From the NCBI RefSeq assembly GCF_001314605.1, contig NZ_LIHP01000021.1:186001-250000 (forward strand): a stretch of 64,000 nucleotides of DNA, read 5' to 3'. The notes under the pieces were generated by a model. That model did not search any database, was not told the DNA's origin, and worked only from the letters and a program-made list of their open reading frames with translations. Numbering within the stretch: position 1 is the first letter of the stretch; each line of letters starts with the position of its first letter. Origin of the DNA: Marinobacter sp. HL-58 (lineage in GTDB: Bacteria > Pseudomonadota > Gammaproteobacteria > Pseudomonadales > Oleiphilaceae). The position numbers and the translations under genes were made by a program. Positions 42,574-51,916 of the stretch are shown piece after piece.

Positions 42574-45489
42574 GTGGCTGTTAACGGCGCACGACGATTG
42601 TCTGCCAGAAATATCTCGGTAGCTGTACTGGTTTTGGTCGTGATCTATGCCCTTATCGGATTCCTGGGGGTGCCCTGGTGGCTGGAGCGGACATTACCGG
42701 ACAGGCTTGAGCAGCATATGGGCTGGCAGGCGGAGGTCGGAGATATCCGGGTGAATCCGTTCGTCATGAGCGTTGAAATCCTGGACCTTGCGGCCGAGGA
42801 CTCCGATGGCGAGCAGGTTGTTGCCTTTGACCGTCTGTACACCAACCTCGGCGTGTGGCGATTGGTTACCGGTATTGTCGCATTGCAGAACATCGAGCTG
42901 GAAGAACCCTATGTTCGTCTGGATCTGCTGGAAGACTACAGTGTGAACTTTGCCCGGGACTGGCAGGCGAACAACCCCCCGGCGGAACCAAGCACCGACG
43001 AGAGCGCATCCGGGGAGCCGGTTCGCCTTCATTTTGATCGCGTCAGGGTCGCGGGGGGTGAGCTGTTGTTCCGGGACTACAGCCAGCAGGGCGAGGAAGA
43101 ATTCCGGGTAACACCGCTGGATCTGGCGCTGAACGACCTGGCCACCTGGCCCCGTGAGGGCTCTGACAGCAACTATTACATGCTGGCGGCGGTAGGCAGC
43201 CAGACCATTGAATGGGAAGGGGACCTGAGCATTGCTCCGCTGTATTCAAAGGGCTTTATCAAGCTGGGAGGCGTGAGCCACACCACGCTCCGGCATTTCC
43301 TGAAACCCTGGCTGCCTTACCAGCTCCGCGATGGTAGTGTCACCCTGAGTTCCGAGTACGAACTGCAGTCCGCCGATGACCTGTTACTGAGCACGTCCAA
43401 CGGGCAACTGGATATCGACAATCTGGATCTTGGCCTGGAGGACAGTGACGAACCACTGCTGAAGACCGACAGTATCCGTATCGGTGATATCGGCTTTGGT
43501 CTGAACAGCCGTGAGCTGTCCACGGGGGTGGCCACCATTGATGGGGTGAACCTGTCATTGCGACGGGACCCTGAGGGCCTGATCAACCTGCTTGCGCCGT
43601 TTCAGTCGGAAACTGACCAGGAGCAGGCAGACGATACCGCGGGTACCGATACGCCCTTCCGCTGGTCAGTGGCGGGAGTGGAGCTGGGCAACAGTTCAGT
43701 GAACTGGCGGGATGAGCAGTTGCGAACGGGAGCAGATCTGTCTTTAACGGACCTGAACATCCGGGTTGATGAGCTCTCACATCAGCTGGAGGAGCCGGTC
43801 AACTATCACGCAGATGCCTCACTGGGCGACGGTGGCAGGCTGGTGTTCGATGGCCAGACAACGCCGGCCCCCTTCACGCTGGAAGCAGGAATAACCGGTT
43901 CTGACATCGTTCTTGCCCAGTTTGGCGCGTATGTCAGTGAAGTGGCGAACCTGGATGTCAGGGATGGCCGTCTGAGTGTGGATGGCAACCTGGACCTGGA
44001 CCAGCAGCAGGATCCCCTCACCGGAACCTTCAGTGGCGCCGGTGAGGTGACAGCACTGGACGTTCGCCTTGGCGACAGCGATGAGCGGCTTGTTGCCTGG
44101 CAGAACCTGCGTCTTGAACCGCTGGAATACAATGTTGCTCCTGCGCGACTGGAAATCGGAACCGTTACCCTGGCAGGCCCTGCAATCAATGTGATTCGTG
44201 AAGGAGATGGCATCCACAACCTGGAACGTATCCTGCGCCCCACCCCTGCAGACGAAGCCGGTGAAGAGCCCTCAGCCGGAGATAAAGAAGACGACAAAGA
44301 ACCGGCGTTTATCTTCCGTATCGGACAAGTGATGCTGGAAGAAGGCGCTGTTTCCTACACCGATCGTACCCTCGATCCAACCTTTGCCACCCGTTTTGAT
44401 CAGTTGCGGGGTTCCATAACCGGTTTGAGCAATATCGCGCCGCAACAGGGCAAGGTGTCGATTCAGGGCCGTGTCGGAGACGTTGCCAGCATGACCCTGG
44501 ATGGTGCTGTGGGAGCACTGGGAACGGAAGAAACCACTGAGCTCAAACTGAGTATGGAGGATCTCTCCCTGCCGATGTTGTCGCCCTATTTTGGCCGTTA
44601 TCTCGGATACGGTGTCGACAGTGGCAAGCTGGACCTTGACCTGGATTACACCTTTACCGGCACCACCATTGATGCCGGAAACAGCGTGATTCTCGATCGC
44701 CTCGAACTTGGCAATGCGGTAGCCAGTGAGGAGGCTACCAGCGCACCGGTCAAGCTGGGCCTGGCTTTGCTCAGGGACCGCGACGGAGTCATTGATATCA
44801 ACCTTCCCATCAGCGGTGATCTGGACAACCCGGATTTCAGCGTTGGTCAGGTGGTGATGCGGGCGTTCGTCAATCTGGTTGCAAAAGCTGCAACTTCCCC
44901 GTTCAGCATGCTGGGTTCGATCGCCGATGTTGCTGGCCTTTCAGGAGAAGAACTGGGCCAGATCAACTTTGAAGCCGGTCGCGTTGAACTGGCTGAAGGC
45001 GAGGAGGTCAAGCTCGAAGCATTGGGTACCGCGCTGAATGACCGCCCCGCGCTCGTATTGAATGTCCGTGGCGCGGTTTCACCAGCCGCTGACAGTAAGG
45101 GTCTGCAGCGGCAGCAGCTGTTTGAGCAGTTAGGTGTGGATGAAACGTCGCCGGTTTCCGAACGTATCCCGCGCCTGGAACAGGCCTACACCAGTTCGGA
45201 TAACCGCGCCACACTTGAAGCTTTCCGGGAGGACGTTGCCGGTGAGGATGGCGAGCTCAGCCAGGAGGAGTGGGAGCAGGCGCTGGTGGACCGGCTGATC
45301 ACAGACATCAACCTGCCACCGGAAGCGCTGGGCAACCTGGCCAGCGCCCGGGGCGTCTGGTTGCGACAGCAAATGCTGGAGCAGTACGACGTGCCGGACA
45401 GCCAGCTGTTCCTGCTTGACCCGGTGCGCGATGCCAGTGCCAATGAGGATGGCAGGGTCACGGTTGATTTTGAACTGGACGCCCGCTGA
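42574..45489 (+). CDS. DUF748 domain protein (AsmA-like envelope protein)
   Basis: The 971 aa protein has one N-terminal membrane helix (about 12-35) and a long beta-rich periplasmic body. DUF748-type features are the start LPDRLEQHMGWQAEVGDIRV and repeated segments starting RFSWSV-like or FRIGQVMLEEG, with an acidic linker near residue 555-580. A GGLVDLDL-like C-terminal region (SGKLDLDLDYTFTG) is typical of the AsmA/YhdP group, which may move phospholipid to the outer membrane. The start is GTG at 42574 with AAGGAGAA before it. A C-terminal extension of about 130 residues is polar. Confidence 0.85.
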   Translation: MAVNGARRLSARNISVAVLVLVVIYALIGFLGVPWWLERTLPDRLEQHMGWQAEVGDIRVNPFVMSVEILDLAAEDSDGEQVVAFDRLYTNLGVWRLVTGIVALQNIELEEPYVRLDLLEDYSVNFARDWQANNPPAEPSTDESASGEPVRLHFDRVRVAGGELLFRDYSQQGEEEFRVTPLDLALNDLATWPREGSDSNYYMLAAVGSQTIEWEGDLSIAPLYSKGFIKLGGVSHTTLRHFLKPWLPYQLRDGSVTLSSEYELQSADDLLLSTSNGQLDIDNLDLGLEDSDEPLLKTDSIRIGDIGFGLNSRELSTGVATIDGVNLSLRRDPEGLINLLAPFQSETDQEQADDTAGTDTPFRWSVAGVELGNSSVNWRDEQLRTGADLSLTDLNIRVDELSHQLEEPVNYHADASLGDGGRLVFDGQTTPAPFTLEAGITGSDIVLAQFGAYVSEVANLDVRDGRLSVDGNLDLDQQQDPLTGTFSGAGEVTALDVRLGDSDERLVAWQNLRLEPLEYNVAPARLEIGTVTLAGPAINVIREGDGIHNLERILRPTPADEAGEEPSAGDKEDDKEPAFIFRIGQVMLEEGAVSYTDRTLDPTFATRFDQLRGSITGLSNIAPQQGKVSIQGRVGDVASMTLDGAVGALGTEETTELKLSMEDLSLPMLSPYFGRYLGYGVDSGKLDLDLDYTFTGTTIDAGNSVILDRLELGNAVASEEATSAPVKLGLALLRDRDGVIDINLPISGDLDNPDFSVGQVVMRAFVNLVAKAATSPFSMLGSIADVAGLSGEELGQINFEAGRVELAEGEEVKLEALGTALNDRPALVLNVRGAVSPAADSKGLQRQQLFEQLGVDETSPVSERIPRLEQAYTSSDNRATLEAFREDVAGEDGELSQEEWEQALVDRLITDINLPPEALGNLASARGVWLRQQMLEQYDVPDSQLFLLDPVRDASANEDGRVTVDFELDAR

Positions 45490-45498
45490 TTCTTCGCT

Positions 45499-46311
45499 TC
45501 AGCGCCCGGCCAGGTCATTTGGCAGCTTGAGCCCGTGGCGCTTTACCATTTCCTGGTAGCGCCCGTTCTCAATCAGTGGCCAGAGCATCTGCTCAAGCCG
45601 CTCGGCGCTGAGCGGCCCGTCTTCCCTGGCCAGTATGCGGAGCCGGTAGACCTGGTCCACCGTATCGGATACCAGGAACCTGTCCCTGTCCTCCGGGTGT
45701 TGTTGCAGATGCATCTCAAGATAGGATCGGCCGATAATGGCAATCTCCGCCACTGAAGGGCGGTCTGCCTTGATCACTTTCAGATTGCGTTCGTGACTGT
45801 GGGAAAATTCGACCCGGAAGCGTTCTTCCAGTTCTGCATCGTCTGTGGACATATCGGCGAACCCGTAGTGGTAACCGGAAATCACCGCGATATTGTGGGC
45901 AGTGATATCGTCGAAAAAACTCTGGTCTCGGCCGGGCTTGTCCAGGGCCACGTAGACCTCTTCGTCCTGCAGCAGTGGACGGGTTGCCTCGACAGGTTGT
46001 GACTCCCAGCCCCAGTCCAGGCTCTCGAAGAAGATAACGTCGTACAACCCGGCTTCGAAATCCAGGTGCCTGCGTTTGGGAGAGGTGTGCACAATGCGAA
46101 AATCGATGTCCTGATGGGCAGACTCCAGCTCAGCCAGAAGCTCGCTGAGCAAACCGTCTACCCTCTGATCGTCATCGATGGCAGCCACGGGCGGGAAATC
46201 ATAGACACCGACGGTAATCTCGGTTTCTGAAAAGACGCTGCCTGCGAAACCCAGTGTCGTGGGCAGACTGGCAAGGAGCAGGGCGGTTTTCAACAAGCGT
46301 CTGAGGTTCAC
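45499..46311 (-). CDS. Periplasmic substrate-binding protein (SBP_bac_3-like)
   Basis: The 270 aa protein has a signal peptide (about 1-28) and two lobes of an amino-acid binding type fold: ITVGVYDFPPVA starts the first lobe and SVAEIAIIGRSYL falls in the second. No ABC permease or ATPase is nearby, so it may be a stand-alone sensor or remnant of a signalling pair. The start is GTG at 46311 with no strong ribosome binding site. It is convergent with the DUF748 gene, with a 9 nt gap between stops. Confidence 0.78.
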   Translation of the reverse strand: MNLRRLLKTALLLASLPTTLGFAGSVFSETEITVGVYDFPPVAAIDDDQRVDGLLSELLAELESAHQDIDFRIVHTSPKRRHLDFEAGLYDVIFFESLDWGWESQPVEATRPLLQDEEVYVALDKPGRDQSFFDDITAHNIAVISGYHYGFADMSTDDAELEERFRVEFSHSHERNLKVIKADRPSVAEIAIIGRSYLEMHLQQHPEDRDRFLVSDTVDQVYRLRILAREDGPLSAERLEQMLWPLIENGRYQEMVKRHGLKLPNDLAGR

Positions 46312-46417
46312 AATTAGGGGTCCGCGCAGGTAACAGTTGAACGCATATTCAGGTTATCACCGTTGGACTACTGTCAGAAGAGGCCAATTATAAACTCATG
46401 CAAAACGGGAAATTTCT

Positions 46418-47011
46418 ATGAGCCGCCCTTTAAGCCATTTCTTTGCCTATGTGTCCCGGCTCCGCTGGATCAAACGCTGGGGGCTGATGCGTAACGCCAT
46501 TGAAGAGAACGTTGCGACCCATTCCTGGGAGGTGGCAACACTGGCCCATGCCCTGGCCATCATTCGTAACAGGCACTTTGGCGGGCAGGTCAATGTCGAC
46601 CGCATTGCCGCCGCTGCGCTCTATCACGATGCCACGGAAGTCATTACCGGGGATATGCCGACACCGGTCAAATACCATTCCACGGTGATGCGGGAAGCAT
46701 TCGGAGATATAGAGCACAAGGCGGAGGCAGAGCTGCTGGCCCTGTTGCCCGATGATCTTCGTGATGAATTCGCGCCCTACATCCGCGAGTCCCGGTGGAC
46801 CCTGGAAGAGCAGGAGCTGATCAAGGCAGCGGACCGGTTGTCAGCCCTGCTGAAATGCCAGGCGGAAATGCAGGCGGGTAACAAGGAATTCGAGCCGGCT
46901 GCCGGCCATATCCTGAAAAAGCTGGAAGATGATGCCCTGCCGGAAGTGCTGTACTTTCTGGAAGTGTTTGCGCCAAGCTACCAGCGGCCGCTCGACAACC
47001 TTCTGGGATAA
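46418..47011 (+). CDS. yfbR: 5'-deoxynucleotidase YfbR (HD domain)
   Basis: The 197 aa HD-domain protein matches YfbR in length. Motifs are NVATHSWEVATLAHAL (His of the HD motif) and ALYHDATEVITGDMPTPVKY, which carries His-Asp and the substrate loop, then EADRL-like IKAADRLSALLKC. It hydrolyses 5'-dNMPs and supports thymidine salvage. The ATG at 46418 follows GGGAAA. Confidence 0.93.
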   Translation: MSRPLSHFFAYVSRLRWIKRWGLMRNAIEENVATHSWEVATLAHALAIIRNRHFGGQVNVDRIAAAALYHDATEVITGDMPTPVKYHSTVMREAFGDIEHKAEAELLALLPDDLRDEFAPYIRESRWTLEEQELIKAADRLSALLKCQAEMQAGNKEFEPAAGHILKKLEDDALPEVLYFLEVFAPSYQRPLDNLLG

Positions 47012-47036
47012 GGCTGGCGGCGGCCACTCACCTGCT

Positions 47037-48071
47037 TCAGCTGTTGCCGGCGGATGCCACCATGCCGCCGCGCAGGCCATCCTGCTTCACGTGTTGACGC
47101 ACGATATCCTCGGGGCTGCCGGCCAGTTCCCGGAACATGCCCATGGAGCCCAGCAGGGCAGACGATTCGTAAGGCACGAAGACCCGCTCGCCGTCTTTCG
47201 CCATGTTCGGCAGTACCTTGATGTAGCTTTGGCCCAGCAGGTAGCCGATAACCGTCTGTTTGTTGTCCTCGGTATCCCCGATGGCACTGAGCACCAGGCG
47301 AATGGACTCCTGTTCACCCTGGGCGCGCAGGATCGCCGATTCCTTGTCACCCTGGGCGTTGAGAATGGCGGATTCCCGCTGCCCCTGGGCCATGGCAATG
47401 GCTGCGGATTTCTCACCCTCGGCCTCGGTGACCGTGGCGCGACGCTTGCGCTCGGCGGCCATCTGCAGGCGCATGGCCTCTTCCACTTCTTCCGGCATGC
47501 TGATGTCCTGCACCTCGACACGGGTCAGCTTGACGCCCCACTTGGAGGCGGCTTCTTCCATTTCGGCCTGAATTGCATTGTTCACTTCGCTGCGGGACTC
47601 GAACAGCTTGTCCAGTTCCATCTTGCCCACCACCGAACGCAGGGTGGTTTTTGCCAGCACTTCCACTGCCTGGCTCATGTTGGCCACCTCGTAGACAGCG
47701 CGGCGCGGGTCGATGATCTGGTAATACAGCGCACCGTTGATATTCACGGTGACGTTGTCAGTGGTCACCACGGGCTGCCCGGGAAAGTCCATCACGGTTT
47801 CGCGGCGGTCGATGCGGGTTTCAAAACTGCTGCTGGGGTGGTACTCGTCACCCATACGGACATAGCGGGTCATGATGATGGCCCGGGGGCGTTCAATGAA
47901 CGGAATGATGATGTTCACACCGCTTTCCAGCACCCGGTTGAACGACCCGAGCCGCTCGATAACCATCACCTCGGACTGGCGCACGATCACCAGACCCTTG
48001 GCGATAATGAAAATGCCGATGACGACAAATATGAGGCTGATGACCAGCCCGGGGGAAATAACCGATTCCAT
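47037..48071 (-). CDS. qmcA: SPFH protein QmcA
   Basis: The 344 aa protein has an N-terminal anchor helix (about 8-28), an SPFH domain (about 30-220) with VMVIERLGSFNRVLESG and QPVVTTDNVTVNINGALYY, and a C-terminal helix with the repeated AQGQRESAI, AQGDKESAI and AQGEQESI units, which is the QmcA coiled-coil signature. It follows a small NfeD-like gene with 2 nt between, giving the qmcA-ybbJ arrangement known in E. coli but in reversed order of transcription. AAGGAG precedes the ATG. Confidence 0.93.
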   Translation of the reverse strand: MESVISPGLVISLIFVVIGIFIIAKGLVIVRQSEVMVIERLGSFNRVLESGVNIIIPFIERPRAIIMTRYVRMGDEYHPSSSFETRIDRRETVMDFPGQPVVTTDNVTVNINGALYYQIIDPRRAVYEVANMSQAVEVLAKTTLRSVVGKMELDKLFESRSEVNNAIQAEMEEAASKWGVKLTRVEVQDISMPEEVEEAMRLQMAAERKRRATVTEAEGEKSAAIAMAQGQRESAILNAQGDKESAILRAQGEQESIRLVLSAIGDTEDNKQTVIGYLLGQSYIKVLPNMAKDGERVFVPYESSALLGSMGMFRELAGSPEDIVRQHVKQDGLRGGMVASAGNS

Positions 48072-48073
48072 GT

Positions 48074-48532
48074 TTACTGCTCCTTGTGTGTGATGGTGTG
48101 GACAACGGCGGTGGTGCCGTCAAAACGTTCGAAGATGACTTCCGTGCCTTCCGGCAGTTCGGTGATACCGGTATCGCTGGTGCGCAGACGATAGAAATCG
48201 CCGTTGACCTTGATACCGCTGGCACCGTCGAAATCCCGTTTCAGGGTGTGGTAGCGCCGCCCCTGCTCCACTCCGGTTCCCGTGGTGCCGTAGGCTACGC
48301 CTCTGGGGCTGAACCGGGGCCGTATCCAGCGTACGGCTACCGGCACCAGAATGCCCGAAAAGATGCCCATGCCCACCAGTTGCCATTCGAATGGCAGGCC
48401 CAGAAAGGCAAGCAGTGCGGTCAACGCAGCGGCTATACCCAGCGCCAGAAGAACCAGCACGCCGGATGTCAGCTCCGCCAGACTCAGTACCAGGGCAAGG
48501 ATCAGCCAGAAATGCGTAAGACTCCATTCCAT
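48074..48532 (-). CDS. ybbJ: Short NfeD-like membrane protein (YbbJ type)
   Basis: The 152 aa protein has two or three membrane helices (about 5-70) and a C-terminal OB-fold (about 85-148) with KVNGDFYRLRT and EGTEVIFERFDGTT. It lacks the protease domain of the full-length NfeD at 7.1 kb. It is the membrane partner of the adjacent QmcA SPFH protein and is coupled to it by a 2 nt gap. Its role is probably in membrane microdomain assembly. Confidence 0.9.
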   Translation of the reverse strand: MEWSLTHFWLILALVLSLAELTSGVLVLLALGIAAALTALLAFLGLPFEWQLVGMGIFSGILVPVAVRWIRPRFSPRGVAYGTTGTGVEQGRRYHTLKRDFDGASGIKVNGDFYRLRTSDTGITELPEGTEVIFERFDGTTAVVHTITHKEQ

Positions 48533-48710
48533 ATACAGACACCTGTCAGTGACAGAAAATTGATAGGGGCGACGGATTGTACCCTGTCAGCGAGGCACGG
48601 GTCACCGATAGTGACTCTAATGCCCGGCATGCCAATGCATTATTGCCATATCCCGTGACGGAACAGGTGTTAGAGTAAGCAACACATCGCATAACAAGAG
48701 GTCATCGACG

Positions 48711-49526
48711 ATGAAGGATCTGAACAACAGGGTAGCCGTAATCACCGGCGCGGGTTCCGGTATTGGCCGTGCGCTGGCGGTGGCACTGGCTGCAAAAGGA
48801 TGCCGTCTGGCACTGTCGGATGTAAACGAAGCGGGTCTTGCCGAGACGGCCGCCACATGCAGTGAAGCCGAGGTCAGAACCTATCACCTGGATGTGTCGG
48901 ACCGGGATGCGATCTACGCTCACGCAGATCAGGTGGCCGGCGATTTCGGACAGGTCAACCTGGTGATCAATAATGCCGGGGTCGCCCTCTCGTCCAGTGT
49001 CCGGGAAATGACAGACGAAGATTTCAAGTGGATCATGGACATAGACTTCTGGGGCGTAGCCCATGGCACCCGGGCGTTCCTGCCTCACCTGATTGCCTCG
49101 GGGGACGGCCATGTGGTGAACATCTCCAGTGTGTTCGGGCTGATCGGGGTACCCAAGCAGAGCGCCTATAATGCCGCCAAGTTTGCGGTTCGTGGATTCA
49201 CCGAGTCCCTGCGTCAGGAAATGAAACTGGAAAAGCAGCCGGTGGCGGTCAGCTGCGTGCATCCCGGTGGAATCCGTACCAATATCGCCAATTCAGCCCG
49301 CATGGGTAAATCGGAGAATGCCGATGCCCAGCGTAAAGGCTTTGACAAAATTGCCAGGACAACGCCCGAGAAAGCGGCTGACACTATCGTCAGGGGCATT
49401 CTGAAGAACGAATCCCGTATTCTTGTGGGCCCGGATGCCTGGGGAATTGATGCCCTTAACCGGGTGCTGGGCTCTGCCTACCAGCCCCTGGTCGAGCGCT
49501 TTTCACGCAAGAACCTCTACATCTGA
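48711..49526 (+). CDS. Short-chain dehydrogenase/reductase
   Basis: The 271 aa protein is a classical SDR: TGAGSGIGRALAVALA (cofactor loop, about residues 12-27), DVSDRDA, NNAGV (about 84-88), and the catalytic Ser...YNAAK (NISSVFG and SAYNAAKFAVRG). A Pro-Gly segment HPGGIRTNIANSARMG follows the active site. Cofactor specificity and substrate cannot be read out. AGAGG lies ahead of the ATG at 48711. It stands alone between the SPFH pair and a diguanylate cyclase. Confidence 0.92.
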   Translation: MKDLNNRVAVITGAGSGIGRALAVALAAKGCRLALSDVNEAGLAETAATCSEAEVRTYHLDVSDRDAIYAHADQVAGDFGQVNLVINNAGVALSSSVREMTDEDFKWIMDIDFWGVAHGTRAFLPHLIASGDGHVVNISSVFGLIGVPKQSAYNAAKFAVRGFTESLRQEMKLEKQPVAVSCVHPGGIRTNIANSARMGKSENADAQRKGFDKIARTTPEKAADTIVRGILKNESRILVGPDAWGIDALNRVLGSAYQPLVERFSRKNLYI

Positions 49527-49670
49527 TCCGTCTGGAGGTGGTTGTCGTAATGCCCTCATCCGCAGGCGGGCGCCGGGTCGGTAGGGTGATTGAAGCCCAG
49601 GGACTGGCGCTGTATATTTTACGTACAGGGGGCTCCGCCCCACCCGCTGTATTTCAGGGAAAGAGGCAGC

Positions 49671-50771
49671 ATGACAACACCACAGCACCCGGATCTCGGT
49701 GCGTCGCTTGAACAGAGCCGATCCGGGCTTCGGGACACCCACCGCCGTTCGCTTGCGCGTACACTGTTTCTGGTCACAGGCAGCGCGCTGGTCATCTTCG
49801 GCTGCCTGCAGATCCTGAATGGCTATCTCTGGCTCGCTGCCGGCGAGTTCATGGCCAGTGCGGTGTTGTTTTTCGGTATTACCCGGGTCAACCGGACGCC
49901 ACACCTGCAGGCCTGGATCTACACTTACCTGGTCACCGGATTCACGTTTGCCTTGTTCATCATGCTGGTGCCCGAGGCTTCGGTAACCGCTTTCGTCTGG
50001 GTGCTGATGATGCCGGTACTGGCCTACCTCCTGCTGGGCAAGAAGGAGGGCTTCCTTCTCAGCGCGCCGTTCATGGTCGCCGGCTGTGTCACTTTCTATT
50101 TTCATCTCGAATTCATTGCCAATGCCGGCACCATGATCGACCTGTTGAACATGGTACTCTGCGCCGCGCTGATGCTGGGCTTTATCCACCTGTATGAAAC
50201 CCGCCGCGAGGAAGCCGAGCAGAGACTGGTCACCCTGGCCCAGACGGATGTACTGACCGGTCTGGCCAACCGCGCAAGTTTCCAGAACAGCCTTGGCCGG
50301 ACCATTGCCGAGTCGGCCCGCAGCGGCACCGGCTTTGCGCTGGTGATAATGGACATTGACCATTTCAAGCTGGTGAATGACACCATGGGTCATGATGCCG
50401 GCGACCACGTGCTCCGCAACATCAGTCAGCGACTCACTGAACGGCTGCGAACCACCGATTCCGTAGGTCGTCTGGGTGGTGAGGAATTCGGCCTGATTCT
50501 GCGGGATGTGAAACCAGAGGATTCCTTTGAGCTTATGGATGAGCTGCGTCAGCGTATCGCTGACAACAGGCTGCACTATGGTGAAGCCGTGATCCGTGTG
50601 ACCGCATCATTCGGAATTGCCCACTATCCGGAGCATGGCACCGAAGCCGAAACCCTGTTCCGGGTTGCTGACCACTGCCTCTACAGTGGCAAGCGTGCAG
50701 GCCGCAACACAGTCGCCAGGGCCGGTGTTTCTCCGGTCAGAGGCCAGCGTTTTGCCGGCGGGCCTGTTTAA
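49671..50771 (+). CDS. Membrane diguanylate cyclase
   Basis: The 366 aa protein has about six membrane helices in residues 25-180 and a GGDEF domain at about 188-350. The active-site loop reads GRLGGEEFGLIL (GGEEF variant, active in known enzymes) and an inhibitory I-site RTTD lies five residues before it. DVLTGLANRASF and DIDHFKLVNDTMGHDAGD are the usual GGDEF start and metal site. It should make c-di-GMP. The ATG at 49671 is preceded by GAGG. Confidence 0.92.
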   Translation: MTTPQHPDLGASLEQSRSGLRDTHRRSLARTLFLVTGSALVIFGCLQILNGYLWLAAGEFMASAVLFFGITRVNRTPHLQAWIYTYLVTGFTFALFIMLVPEASVTAFVWVLMMPVLAYLLLGKKEGFLLSAPFMVAGCVTFYFHLEFIANAGTMIDLLNMVLCAALMLGFIHLYETRREEAEQRLVTLAQTDVLTGLANRASFQNSLGRTIAESARSGTGFALVIMDIDHFKLVNDTMGHDAGDHVLRNISQRLTERLRTTDSVGRLGGEEFGLILRDVKPEDSFELMDELRQRIADNRLHYGEAVIRVTASFGIAHYPEHGTEAETLFRVADHCLYSGKRAGRNTVARAGVSPVRGQRFAGGPV

Positions 50772-50803
50772 CTCCAAGGCCCGCGACTGCACTGATTCAA
50801 AGA

Positions 50804-51694
50804 TCACTGAATGGTCCGCCGGTTACTCTCCTGATATTGAGGCGCAATATACTCGCTGATCTGCTCCTTGAAACGGGCAATCAACTCACTGTTGTCATGA
50901 TCCCAGGGGTGGAATCCCGGTTTGAAGTATTCCAGCCAGGTGGGAATCAGACTTGAGAAGGTGCCGTTCTTACCCCACAACTGCCACAAGCCGCGGGCGC
51001 TGTCTTTCAGCGAGAAGTTCTTGCGATCGTTCAGCATCATCCGCGTGGTGAAGTAACTGGCCATCACGCCCAATGCAGCGGTACTGAAGGCAAGGTAGAA
51101 GGTACGCTCGGCATAGGTACCACCGGCCTGCTTGAACACATCGTAGGCCACCGCCTTGTGCTCGGTTTCCTCGATGGCGTGCCACACCCAGAGCGGGCGC
51201 ATGGTCTCGTGCATGTCCTCGCGAACATCGTCCCGCGCCAGTAGCATGTCCGCCATCATCGCCGTCATGTGTTCCAGGGCACAGGTAATGGCCAGCTGGT
51301 GGCGTTCAGGCAGCTTCTTGGCGATGCCCAGCACTATTTCTAGGTGTTCTTCCAGCTCCTCCACTGGCATGCCCTGATCCCGCACGTGCTGGTTCATGGC
51401 TTTGTGTTCCAGGGAATGCATAGCCTCCTGGCCGATAAAGCCCCGGATTTCCTTCTTCAGCTTCGGATCCTCGATGGCTTTCTGATAGTAGCGCACCGAG
51501 TCCACGAAGAACTGCTCGCCCTGGGGAAACAGGACAGACAGCGCATTCATCACGTGGCTCAGGGTATAGCTGTTGTCCAGCCAGTAACGGGGCACCTTTT
51601 CCCCGAACTCGAATCCCATACGCTGTGGTTTGATGGCGACATTGTCAGGCGTGCGGGCAATCGCTTCCGATTCTGTGGTTTTGGTTCTCAGCAT
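50804..51694 (-). CDS. Metal-dependent hydrolase-like protein (PF10118 type)
   Basis: The 296 aa protein matches the predicted metal-dependent hydrolase family by FEFGEKVPRYWLDNS, NALSVLFPQGEQFFVDSVRY, EAMHSLEHKAMN and IEETEHKAVAYDVF; these His and Glu residues suggest a di-iron or similar helical-bundle site. One or two hydrophobic helices lie around 205-225. CAGGAG is 7 nt before the ATG at 51694. It is divergent from an AraC regulator, which may control it. The reaction is unknown. Confidence 0.82.
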   Translation of the reverse strand: MLRTKTTESEAIARTPDNVAIKPQRMGFEFGEKVPRYWLDNSYTLSHVMNALSVLFPQGEQFFVDSVRYYQKAIEDPKLKKEIRGFIGQEAMHSLEHKAMNQHVRDQGMPVEELEEHLEIVLGIAKKLPERHQLAITCALEHMTAMMADMLLARDDVREDMHETMRPLWVWHAIEETEHKAVAYDVFKQAGGTYAERTFYLAFSTAALGVMASYFTTRMMLNDRKNFSLKDSARGLWQLWGKNGTFSSLIPTWLEYFKPGFHPWDHDNSELIARFKEQISEYIAPQYQESNRRTIQ

Positions 51695-51916
51695 GGTGTC
51701 ACTCCTGCGCTTTGGCTGATGCGATAGCTCCAGTGTGGGGAAGTCAACACAAACCTGGAATGCGAAAACGGGACGGCTACCGTGGATTAGGGGCCAGATT
51801 CGGCCCTGATTGACTGTGTTGACGTAGCTGCAGGTGCCTCCAGTCACAGTGCCGCTGTGCCGGGCTTCTGATAGCATCATTGGCGATGAGTTCTTCCACA
51901 ACAAAAAGGAACCTGC

